The notes below the pieces were generated by a model. It was not told the DNA's origin and did not search any database. It saw nothing but the letters and a program-made list of their open reading frames with translations. Both the position numbers and the translations under genes were made by a program. Positions 47,742 through 58,215 of a stretch of DNA of 64,000 nucleotides are shown in pieces. The DNA lies in NCBI GenBank assembly GCA_010909165.1, contig MU008190.1, positions 186,001 to 250,000 on the forward strand. Direction: 5' to 3'. Position 1 is the first letter of the stretch, and the number at the start of each line of letters is the position of its first letter. This stretch comes from Anthoceros angustus (lineage: Eukaryota; Streptophyta; Anthocerotopsida; Anthocerotales; Anthocerotaceae).

Positions 47742-48393
47742 GGCTGAGGCGTCAACAACCTTGTTTTCTGCCCCTCGTTTATAGCCAATGTGAAAATGGA
47801 ATTGTTGGAAGAACTCAAGCCAGCGGGCTTGTTTTCGTGAAAGATGTGGTTGAGTCTGTAGGTAGCGTAGTGGGCTGTGATCAGTTTCTAATATAAAAGA
47901 GGTGCCCTCCACAAAGCACCGCCATTGTCGTAAGGCAAGAACCTGAGCAAGTGTCTCCTTCTCGTGTATTGAGTAGTTGAGCTCTGGTCCTTTGAATTTG
48001 CGACTAAAAAAAGCGATTGGTTGTAGGCCCTTCCCAAAATCTTGTTGTGGGGCATTACTGACTCGAGGCATCTAGCTATGACAAAACTGTCGCTATGTCT
48101 GGATGGGCAAATCGGGGTCTTAGTAAGACATTGTTTCAAAGTTGGAATTTGCTCTCTTCCCAAGTCCAAGGTGTAGTGGTTTTCAACAGTCCGTCAAGGA
48201 GTGGCAATATGGGCAAACCGATAAACTTCCTATAATATGACGCCAATCCAAGAAAGCGATTGGAGTTGGTGGTGATATAGGTGTGGGCCAATCTGGATTG
48301 CTGAACCTTGAGAGGATCACTGAATTCTGTCTTGACACGACATGGCCCAAATACTCAACCTGTGTTGCCATGAATGCACATTTAGGTAATTTT
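47742..48393 (-). pseudogene. chromovirus RT thumb/RNase H segment, better copy
   Basis: The minus strand reads LNYSIHEKETLAQVLALRQW, FVEGTSFILETDHSPLRYLQ and FHIGYKRGAENKVVDA, the gypsy RNase H signature region. RT thumb sequence lies upstream. Small frameshifts remain. Confidence 0.82.
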
Positions 48394-49259
48394 CGTCTGA
48401 TTTGGCCACGAGGCGTCTTAATACCTCTCGCAATAGTCTGACTTGTTCTTCTTTGGATGCAGAGTAGATGAGAATATCATCCATGTAAACGAGGATGCCA
48501 TGTTCAATAAGGTCAGAGAAAATATGGTTCATGAGGGTCTGGAAGGTTGCTGGGGCATTAGTCATGCCAAAGGGCATGACTAACCACTCAAAGTGCCCAT
48601 ACCTTGTATTGAATGTTTTTTCCACATCTGTTGCACGAATTTGATGGTAGCGATGCCGGATCGAGTTTGGAAAAATATCGATCCTGCAAGCTTTTCCAGC
48701 ATCTCATCAATACGGGGTAAGGGAAAGCGATTCGTTTGGTTATATTGTTGAGTGCTCTCGTAGTCGATACATCCGTAATGATCCGTCCTTCTTTTTAGCA
48801 AAAGGATGGGTGCTCCGAACGGTGATTGGGAAGGTCTGATGTATCCCTTTTTCATAAGGATCTCCACTTGTTTCCTGGATTCCTCTATTTCCAGAGGGGA
48901 CATTTTGAACACTGGTCGGGACGGAGGCTTATGTTGCCCTGGTAACAATTCCACACAATGTTGTATTTGTCGCATTGGGGGCAATCCGGCTGGTAGATCA
49001 TGGACTAATACATCCTCATACTCGTGCAATAATTTGGTGAGCTCAGGGTCTCTAATTTTGCACTGGTCAATTCCCAGGTTTTTTGACAATGGACGGATCA
49101 TACATAAACAAGCTTGGGTATCTTGTCTGAGGAGATCTACACATATGCTGCGTGCCGATACTAGCTTTACCGGCCGTTGTTTCCCATCCTTGGCAAACAA
49201 CACCACTTGTTTATTGTCACAACTGTATGACAATGTTTTTTTACACCAGTCTATGGCTG
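48394..49259 (-). pseudogene. chromovirus reverse transcriptase
   Basis: From the protease side: [54 protein letters not shown], then after a frameshift [18 protein letters not shown] and the catalytic [10 protein letters not shown] (about 48490). Domain order is normal for Ty3/gypsy pol. Confidence 0.88.
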
Positions 49260-50436
49260 GATTGCACTGTTCCAACCAAGGCATACCTAGTATGCCATCA
49301 CAACCGACATGCAGTTTTGTAACAACAAAAGTGCGGTTTTCAGGGCCCAACTGGAATGTAACTGGCAATGACACCTTGGCTGCTCCATCAGCTGTGTGTC
49401 CATCCGCATAATACACAGGTCCTCCTTCACCTACAAGAGAGACACAATTTTGAGTGGCAAACCGAGTGAAAGGAAATCATGTGGCCGGTCGATTAAAAAC
49501 TAGCAACCTTGTTATTGATCAAAGCATGGACACGCAACAAGCTGATTTCAATACTCCTAGCGAGGATACCACGGTTACCATACGTGTTGTGCAACATCTT
49601 TATCTCATGGAGATGGAGTCTCCTGTAGCATCTTCAAGTTAACGCGTTTGCTTCTTTGTCTAGCTACATTCGGTTGCATTCGTCCTCGTCCTTTGCCCCG
49701 GCTGCGGCATTCGTTTGCCCTATGGCCAAATCGGCCACATGAAAAACAGCGTCCTTGAAAACGGGTTGCGCCCAACTCCATTGGCACTGCCTCGGACATT
49801 GTTCCTTGATGAGTCACCGTATTTGGAGCTGGTTGTCTGGAAATCTCGCCCAGACGTTGTGGTACCCACAGTCCCATAAAATATGTGCCTGCCCTGTGCG
49901 CATCCATTCGTTCTGCTACCCTGATGACATCCTGCAATGAAGTCATATCAGCTCTTGTTTCAACTTCTCCTGGTAACCCTCGGCGTAGTCCACGCGTATC
50001 TATCAATCATCTCCTCCTCTGTGATCCCCGGTATTCCCATTGTGATGTTAAGGAACTCGTCAGTATATGCTGCAATCGTCCCATGCTGCGTCAACTTAGC
50101 CAAGCGGTCTCGCGCCAACCTGGAAGACTCCCGTGGTGTAAATTGGTTTCTGAGGGCTGACACCAACTGATCAAGAGTGACAATTGGAGGGGTGATGCCT
50201 TCTCGATTGAGTTGTCTCCGGCGTTGCCACCACAGACGTGCTGTTCCTTCGAGGAATGTTACATTCTGACTACACATAGAGGGTACAAAGGACAACTCGA
50301 GATCTTGCTCAACACAGAAAACCCGGTTTTCAAATGTAGCGGTCTCGTGACCCTCAAAAGGTTTGGGTTTAGGAGGTTTTGCGATGTGGGTCGCAGACCC
50401 TCTCGATGTCAGTATACCTTGGATTGCTTTATTCAA
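49260..50436 (-). pseudogene. chromovirus gag (zinc knuckle) and protease, copy 1
   Basis: The minus strand shows retrotransposon gag (RLWWQRRRQLNREGI, LDQLVSALRNQFTPRE, EEEMIDRY). A CCHC zinc knuckle (CFSCGRFGHRANEC, about 49705-49750) and the start of the protease region with CDGILGMPWL near 49290 follow. The frame is broken in a few places. Confidence 0.85.
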
Positions 50437-51525
50437 CCAAGGCATACCTAGTATGCCATCACAACCGACATGCGTTTTGTAACAACAAAAGTGCGGTTTT
50501 CTACAAGCGGAATGTCGGCAATGACACCTTGGCTGCTCCATCAGTGTGTCCATCCGCATAATACAGGTCCTCCTTCACCTACAAGAGACACAATTTTGAG
50601 TGGCAAAAGGAAATCATTTGTGGCCGGTCGATTAAAAACTAGCAACCTTGTTATTGATCAAAGCATGGACACGCAACAAATTTGATTTCAATACTCCTAG
50701 CGAGGATACCACGGTTACCATACGTGTTGTGCAACATCTTTATCTGGTACGGAGATGGAGTCTCCTGTAGCATCTTCAAGAGTTAACGTTTGCTTCTTTG
50801 TCTAGCTCTGTTCGGTTCTTTGCGTCCTCGTCCTTTGCCCATTGCGGCATTCATTTGCCCTATGGCCAAATCGGCCACATGAAAAGCAGCGTCCTTGAAA
50901 GCGGGTTGCGCCCAACTCCATTAGCCTCGGACATTGTTCCACGATGAGTCACCGTATTTGGAGCGGTTGTCCGGAAATCTCGCCCGACGTTGTGGTACCC
51001 ATGGTCCCATAAAATATGTGCACTGTGCATCCATTCGTTACGCCACGATGACATCAGTAATGAAGTCATATCGCTCTTGTTTCAACTTCTCCTGGTAACC
51101 CTCGGCGTAGTCCCCGTGCGTCAATCATCTCCTCCTCTGTGATCCCGGTATTCCCATTGTGATGTTAAGGAACTCGTCGATATATCTTTGCAATCGTCCC
51201 ATCTTTGCGTCAACTTAGCCAGCGGTCTCGCGCCAACTGGAAGACTCGTGGTGTAAATTGGTTTCGGTGACACCAAGCGATCAAGAGTGACAATTGGAGG
51301 GTGATGCCTTCTCGATTAAGTTGTCTCGGCGTTGCCACCAGACGTCTTGTTCCTTCGAGGAATGTTACATTCTGACTACATAGAAATGTACAAAGGACAA
51401 CTCGAGATCTTGCTCAACACAGAAAACCGGTTTTCAAATGTAGCGGTCGTGACCCTCAAAAGGTTTGGGTTTAGGAGGTTTTGCGGTACACAGTGAGACC
51501 CTCTCGTGTCCGAGTATACCTTGGA
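50437..51525 (-). pseudogene. chromovirus gag-protease segment, degraded tandem copy 2
   Basis: Repeats the 49260-50436 segment (gag, zinc-knuckle part, CDGILGMPWL near 50465) with dozens of small deletions. At the junction a protease fragment is fused directly to gag sequence, which shows that the unit is a head-to-tail duplication. Confidence 0.82.
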
Positions 51526-52130
51526 TTCTTTGCTTGTGATGCCTCATGCGCGCCGCCCGCACGTTGGAACTTCATTTCTTAATTCCTCCATCTGTTGATG
51601 TTGGAGTTGTTGATCTTGAAGCATCCTTACCGTATTCAAAATGTGGTCGTGGGCTCGATCTCCAAGTGCTCCATATTTGGTTCAATTGCTCCATTCGCAC
51701 TTCTCGGTTTCCACCTCCTCGAGATACCCACACCCTAACTAATCGTTCGGCCAACTCTTGTTTGTGTTGTTCCCTCGCCGCTTGGTGTCATTGTGCCTCT
51801 CTGCGGGCTTGTTGTACCGCTTGTACTCGGACCAGGTTCCCTGCCCTTGCAACCAAGTCCTGTTCCTCCACCGATGCTGTAGGAATCCTCGCCTGTGGGT
51901 CAAAAAGATAGCATTCAGCGTTGTGCTCCTCAAAGAAGCGCACAATTGTGGGCACGTCCTGGGTGCCCGCAGATCGAAACCACGCCTCGGCTCCGCGTGA
52001 GGTGGTAGCGAAAAGCTTCCCCAATTCCAACTGTGCGAGATTCCAAGCTAGCTTTTGGCCGATTGTCCACTCCTCCGACAACCGCAATCCTTTTTGGAAT
52101 AATACCTCTATCACCAACCACCTTACAGGC
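51526..52130 (-). pseudogene. chromovirus gag N-terminal part
   Basis: The minus strand reads EEWTIGQKLAWNLAQLELGK, PTIVRFFEEHNAECYLFDP and ERLVRVWVSRGGGNREVRM upstream of the gag core. Coiled-coil-like, Arg/Gln-rich; interrupted by frameshifts. Confidence 0.55.
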
Positions 52131-52917
52131 GGTCCCTAATCTTGGCCGCGAGAGGCGATGGTCCGGTCTATTTTCTCTGCGTCGGGATTGTGATTTTGCC
52201 CAGCTATCCGTGCTTCATCTGCTTGGGAATTTCTATATCATATTGCGGACTAGCACATATGGGTCTCTCACCATCTACTATGACGTAATCAACCTTGCAA
52301 AGCTATCACGAAGCTTATTTGGAGGTCTATCGTAGTCTTCTAACAACACTTCTCCGATGGCTCTTGGCTTCCATGATGTCCGTTGCGCCTTCAAGGCGAG
52401 ACCCAATGCCGATTCAAGTTGACACAACAGCGATAAGCTCCCGTTGTCTAAGAGTCCATGGGCGCGCTCGATCGGTCGTTACTCGCAGGCATAGCTCAGA
52501 CATCAACAATGCCCACATGAAAATACGCCCACGATAGATTTTGCCCAACCTGAGCAACTTCTCGACATAACGGGCGGAACATCTGAACTGGCTGCTTGTG
52601 AGGACTAGAAACCAAATCTGGTGTCTTCTTATCTCGGAAAAAGCACTCCCGTCCTGGCTGGCTAGCGTCGGGGCTATCGACAACACCCGCTCCCTGAGGT
52701 TCCGATCTATCCCCAACTGCCGACCAGGTTGCATTTGCCACCACGCTTCGCCTCGTGTCAGGCTTCCAAGTCCTATTGAGCTTTCCCAGCTGAGGGGGGG
52801 TTTTCCATGGCTAGGAGAGGGTGTATACAACACCTATCCGATCCTCCACACCCTTTCCTGCCATAGGAAACTTCACGATCACTCGTGAGTCATCAAGCGC
52901 CACTCTCAAGTGGTCAA
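52131..52917. other. chromovirus 5' untranslated leader
   Basis: Between the primer-binding site and gag. Open frames here match nothing known. Confidence 0.45.
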
Positions 52918-52930
52918 GGCTCGATACCAA
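52918..52930 (-). other. primer-binding site (initiator tRNA-Met type)
   Basis: Two bases inside the right LTR the minus strand reads TTGGTATCGAGCC, close to the TGGTATCAGAGC site complementary to the 3' end of plant initiator tRNA-Met, with one base missing. Confidence 0.7.
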
Positions 52931-52932
52931 AA

Positions 52933-53111
52933 TGTAATGGCAGGAAAGCTGCCCCTCCGAGCTCGGGGCGTGTATTTAACATCCCAGGACTGTTACTCTA
53001 AACTTAGCATATGACTCACTACGGTGAACTGTACTTCCGATCCTATCCGCACCGTACCTTTTATATGTGTCCTGTATATGTATCCTATACATGTAATATT
53101 ATATCATTACA
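52933..53111 (-). repeat. 5' LTR of the chromovirus
   Basis: 179 bp, starts TGTAATGGCA and ends CATTACA on the plus strand. It pairs with the LTR at 38565-38732. Confidence 0.92.
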
Positions 53112-53700
53112 CGAGCGCTTACAAGCAATGTGAGCGCGGAGAAAGGAAGATTGAACCCTTTCCACCTTAGCCCAAGAAAAAGGGGAAAGATCCGGGCCCC
53201 AAATTTCAGCGCCATACAAGGCGGAGGGAATTACCATAGTGTTGAACAGCTGCTTTCGAAGATTGATATCCTGAAGATTCATCCTATATAAAGAACAGCA
53301 CAAAGCACAGACAGAGCCCATCCTGTTGGTAGCGCGGGAGGAGGCAGAGGAGGTTTAGTTAAATTTAGGACCGAAAATAATGATACCGAGATAAGTATAG
53401 GATCGGACCATCTCCACCTCATGACCATCATAATAAAATTTGCAATCACCCTTGTAATCCCAGTTAAATTTAGGATCGAAAATAATGATACTGAGATAAG
53501 TATAGGATCGGACCATCTCCACCTCATGACCATCAGAATAAAATTTGCAATCACCCTTGTAATCCCAGTTAAATTTAGGATCGAAAATAATGATACCGAG
53601 ATAAGTATAGGATCGGACCATCTCCACCTCATACCTCATGACCATCATAATAAAATTTGCAATCACCCTTGTAATCCGAGTATTGAACAGCATAATCTAA
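53112..53700 (-). pseudogene. LINE reverse transcriptase thumb region (right of chromovirus)
   Basis: The minus strand reads VEMVRSYTYLGIIIFDPKFN, then MNLQDINLRKQLFNTMVIPS and ALYGAEIWGPDLSPFSWAKV, then FLRAHIACKRS at the chromovirus border. These are typical of plant LINE ORF2 after the RT palm. A 105-bp in-frame triplication (53364-53690) lies inside. Upstream RT motifs such as FADD are not recognisable beyond 53700. Confidence 0.8.
53364..53690. repeat. 105-bp tandem triplication within the LINE
   Basis: Units starting TTTAGGA(C/T)CGAAAATAATG begin at 53364, 53469 and 53574, exactly 105 bp (35 codons) apart, nearly identical. The third ends with a short ATACCTC insertion. Confidence 0.93.
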
Positions 53701-55495
53701 ACTGACCACTCGACCTAAGCTGCACCATGTGACATCTTTTATTAGCTTCTCTCACTTTGTTTGGTTTTTCCCCACTCCCGCTACGTACTGATGATAGCTC
53801 ATAGCCTCTGGTTTCTGGTGGAGGACCTGGAGGGATTTTCTGAGCCTCGTGTGGACTTGGAATCATACTTACCACTTGGACGTGGCGTCTTTGGACCGGG
53901 AGCCCGGGACATATCTCTGTGCAAGACTGATTCCGGGAATCAGATGTACCTCTGGAGCATACCTTTCTTAATTGCAACAGATGGGACTCGACGTTGGCTC
54001 AGGTCGACTGGTTGTCTTTGCGCCAACACTCTGAAAGGTTATCGTCGCTCACGGAAAACGGAGTGTCACCTTCACCGCAACGTATTTGTCCGGAAGTTGG
54101 TGAGTGTCATTCCAAGAGGCTGTCTCTATCCGCAAACAAAATCATGTGGGGAAGACCTATCTCAGAGCTATACAGAAAAGGCAAGAATTTTGATAAGCTA
54201 AGGACGATGGGTCGTGGCTTCGTACAAAGGGTAGATTCCGTGTAGAATGTCCAGCACCATGTCTCTGATTACTCTGGGAAGGGGATTCCAGCACTTGCTT
54301 GCCCGCATCGGTCGGCCCCAGCCGCTTTGTAAGGGCGCGCCCGTTTCCGAAGAGAGAGACCTCGAGGCGCGAGACCTTCTTTCAGGATTCAGTCTCTCCT
54401 GCTGCACATGCCCCACACACCTTCTGGCTGGAGGTTCCAAGCTACAGTCGCCTCCTGACATTAGTTTCACAGCAAAGGAAGACCTCGTGAGTTTGACCAC
54501 ATGTGGTGAGAACGATTCACGTTCGACGACTCACGAGGCCCTGATGCTTATGTTGCTGGAGAACATACATACACACACGGTGTCACAGTACAGTATCGAC
54601 GATTCCGGGATACTGCCAAGAGCTCGTGATGGGTAGATCGGGACAGAGTGACCTTGTTCTTTAGCCGCAGTCCAATGGCACGAGTGAATCTCTAGAGGGT
54701 TGCGTCATTGGAATATTGAGACAGGCTGAAGCAAACATCCAAGCCCTAGGGATGGGAAAGCAGCAGATTATAGTTTTCTTAGAAACACATCTCGTGAAGG
54801 ACAGGCCAATCTTTTGCTACGGTCCCGACGGAATTCCGGACACGGCAAATGTGAGATTGGAATTGGCTCCAGCATCAACCTGATGAAAATACCTGAGCCC
54901 ATGTTATCAAAAACTCGAGGATGCTGAAGGAAATCAAGCGCAACCAACGCCCGGATGCTTCTGGTGCTGGCACCAGGAACCAGCTAGTCTTCATTCAGGT
55001 CACCAATCCCGACCGAAATTGCGAGTCGCCACAACGTCAAGTGAAATCCCACGAGCAAAAGGCAGGCAGTTACCGCGAAGAAGGCCGTCACCGGGGACCA
55101 AAGAGTTTTCCCGGGCTTCTTCTTGATGAAGCCTTCTCCGCTCGTTCATGTAAAGTAGAAATGGACAAGTGGCGGTGGTATAGACTGGCCAGGAGAGATC
55201 GAAGACGCCAAGATCGAGTTGTTTCTGAAATTTAAAAAAAAAAAACTCCCTCATGCTAAAAATAGCAAATAGGCGGACCCGGTCCGTGTTGGAGATTTGC
55301 TTGTGGGCGCGAAGCAGCGCCAACTGCCGACAGCTGCGGGCCTGGGACACGGATTCCAGAGATGCCTCATCCCCTGGGCTGGAAACGTGTTGCAAATTCC
55401 ATCTGGGTTGTGGAACAGCTGCATCCGCACGACAAACACATGCATCATATGCGATTTGGACCAGCTCGTTGCCCTTCCGCATGGCGATCGATCAC
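53701..55495. other. intergenic, no recognised gene
   Basis: Several unassigned open frames (for example 53761-54201 plus, 54198-54500 minus) and an A12 run near 55233. It may contain older transposon debris, but no motif supports that. Confidence 0.4.
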
Positions 55496-55502
55496 TATAA
55501 AG
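55496..55502 (+). promoter_or_regulatory. TATA box, candidate for GH3-C
   Basis: TATAAAG about 247 bp upstream of the GH3-C start codon, the same heptamer as upstream of GH3-A. Confidence 0.5.
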
Positions 55503-55742
55503 CCGCTGAGGACTTGGACATGGACATCTACCGCAGCACGCGCCCCGGCGGCTTGCCTTCGACCTCGGATTTCCGAGGCAGCGCTGCGTTGGCAGGCGGT
55601 GAGCCGGTCTTCCAGTCTGCCCCTCGATCAGCGCCTGGTTCCGAGGCTGGTCTGGCTCGGGGCTGTTCTGGGTGACCGAGACTGGTGAGCTGCTGGGCTG
55701 TGAGTGCCGAGGATTTATTTCTGGGATTGGAGGTGGACAGAC

Positions 55743-58215
55743 ATGGTGTTGAGAATGGAGTGCCTCCCGGCAGACCTGACCAGCCAGACGCTCTTGGAAT
55801 TTGTCGACAAGATCACCCACCACCCCGATGCGGTGCAGGAGCGGGTGCTGTCCGCCATCCTGCAGCAGAATGAGGGGTGCGAGTACTTCTCCAGGCACGG
55901 GCTGGGAGGCGGTGTGAAGGTTGATACAGCTGCATTCAAATCCAGGATTCCTGTGATCGAGTACGAAGACATCAAGGGCGATGTCGAGCGCATAGCTGAC
56001 GGAGATCGGTCGCCCTTGCTCACCGGTCCTCCGGTTGCGGAGCTTTTCACCAGGTGTGCTAGTGTGCTGCCATGGCAGACCAATCTGCCATAACTAGGGT
56101 TTGCGAGAGGTTTGTCTGTGGCGTGTTGTCTTGGGTGCTTTGCCGGACAGCAGGAGGTGGAGGAAGTAATTTCTGTCGCTGGGCGGTTGTATGGTCCCTT
56201 TGTTTGTACAATGCTATGATGAGGATGGTTGTCGTCACTGTAAAGCTGCAGCATGGACAGTAAACAAAAGGTTGTTGAAGGAGTCTGGGCTTGCTGTGGG
56301 CTGCTTCGCTTGTTTTGACATGCCTTGGACCTGGCTCGCTGCAGCTCGGGAACATCCGGCGGGGCCCGCAAGCTGTTTCCCAACGTTGCACGCGACGGGT
56401 TTCGTAAGTTGGTTCATGATGCCATCGCTACAGCCACCCTGGACAGGTCGCTGCACTTCCTTTCCATTCGTTTCTTTCCTTTCTCTGTGCTTGCCTCGGT
56501 GGAGTTGAGCTGAGCTGTGCTGTGCTGTGCTGGGCTGGGCTGTTGTAACCTGGAATCCGCTGTTTGTGCAACAGAGCTGTGCCTGCCTTGCGGAATGGCA
56601 AAGCCCTGTACTTGTTCACCATCAGGAGCACCAGCACCACCAAGGGCGGGCTGGTGGCTCAGACCACCCTGACCAGGACTTTCAAGGACATCTTTGCTCC
56701 CGGAGCCAAGAATGCGTACACGGACATTGTGACGAGCCCGGGAGCGGTGTTTCTGTGCCCGGAGGACAAGAATCAGATCATCTACTGCCACCTCCTCTGC
56801 GGCCTGCTTCAGCGGCGGGAGATTGTGAGAGTGCGAGCCATCTTTGCTTCCTTCTTGGTGAGGGCGTTACGGTACTTCTTGGTGGCGTGGCCTCTGATGT
56901 GCCATGACATCCGCCATGGGGAGCTCAACCCGATCGTCACAGATCCAGAAGTCCGAGCTGCTGTGGAGAAGCTGTTGCACCCTAACCCTGCCCTGGCAGA
57001 CGAGATCGAGGCCATCATGTCTTGTCAAAGGTGAGTCACACATGAGGTTGCAATCCTGAAGCTGTGTCGTTTCCTTCAACATGGCTGTGCAGACAAGGTG
57101 GGTTGTTGTAATATGTGCAGCCCGCCGTGCAAGAACCTTGTCCCAAGACTTTTCCCCAAGGCCCTGATTGTGGAGGCCATCACGACCGGAGCAATGGCAG
57201 CATACGTGCCTTTGCTGGAGTACTTTGCAGGCGAGCTGCCCATCGTCTGCATGCCGTATGGGGCCTCGGAAGGCTACTTTGGCCTCAACTTGGATGCCCT
57301 GTGCGATCCCTCCAATGTCTCATACACTATCATGCCCTTTGTGAACTACTTCGAGTTCATTCCCCTTCGAAGGGAGCCGACTACGGGGCAATTGCGTGCT
57401 GCCGTGGAAGACATCGTGGATCTGGTGGACGTCGTGCCCGGCCAGGATTACGAACTGGTGGTCACAAACTTCTCAGGTAAGCAAGCAGCGCTAGCGTGCA
57501 GGTCCTTTTCCTGCAATGCTAATGTTGCGGTGTGCTGGGTGAAATCTGGGAGGCCAATGCCTTATAAGACCTTTGGGTTTCTCTCGATCCGGCTGCAGGT
57601 TTGTACCGCTTTAGAGTGGGTGACATTCTGAGACCCTGCGGATACCACAATGCAAGCCCGAAGTTCGAGATGATAGGCAGGAAGAATGTGCTGTTAAGCG
57701 TCGACACAGACAAAACAGACGAGCACACGCTCTTCACCGCAATTACAGCGTCTCTTGGCACCCTCTTTTCACGGTTAAGACAAGAGCACAACGTTGTGAG
57801 CCACCTTCTGGACTATTCCAGTTTCCCAGACGTGAGCCAGAGCCCGGGCCGGTACGTGCTGTTCCTGGAGCTGGCCAACCTCCCCAAGAAGGAACAGGAA
57901 GAAGAAGAAGCCGGCTCTGGAGAAGGCCTTCAAAAGCTCTTGGAGCTTTTCTGCCTGAACGTGGAGCAGCGGCTTTGCCCCATTTACCGCAGGAACCGAA
58001 ACGAGGGCGTCGTCGGGCCTCTGGAGGTGAGGGTGGTGAAACCCGGGAGCTTCGAGCAGGTGGCGCAAGCTGCGGTGAGCAGGGGCGCAGACATCGGGCA
58101 GTACAAAACGCCCAGGTGCTTGAAGATTCTTTCCGATGTAGAAATCCTGAACAACAACTTGCTACTGCCCAGCGCGTGCAGCCAGGCACTCCATGTGGAG
58201 ACAGCTTTGTTATAG
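55743..58215 (+). CDS. GH3 acyl-acid amido synthetase (GH3-C), variant motif I
   Basis: Five exons join in frame to 613 residues: 55743-56053, 56345-56446, 56575-57030, 57121-57476, 57599-58215. Motif I reads SSGTSGGARK (104-113), so the Glu of GERK is Ala. Motif II is YGASE (336-340). Motif III is FRVGD (413-417), preceded by LYR. IVTSPGAVFLCPEDKNQ, YTIMPFVNYFEFIPL and NEGVVGPLEVRVVKPG are typical GH3 sequence. An acidic EEEEAGSGEG insertion lies in the C-terminal domain. Intron positions equal those of GH3-B. The start could also be the ATG four codons later (55755). Substrate not predictable from sequence; jasmonate or auxin type. Confidence 0.94.

Larger units (their letters stand above)
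38565..53111 (-). mobile_element. chromovirus (Ty3/gypsy LTR retrotransposon) with nested CACTA
   Basis: Bounded by LTRs at 38565-38732 and 52933-53111 and flanked on both sides by CGAGC (38560-38564 and 53112-53116), a perfect 5-bp target duplication. Transcription is on the minus strand: primer site next to the right LTR, then gag, protease, reverse transcriptase, RNase H, integrase and a C-terminal chromodomain at the left. The integrase is split by a CACTA element (39252-46186); without it the element is about 7.6 kb. Internal duplications and many frame breaks make it inactive. Confidence 0.93.

Noticed and set aside
48806-49411. 201-codon plus-strand frame in the chromovirus
   Set aside because: Exact antisense of the protease and reverse-transcriptase frame.
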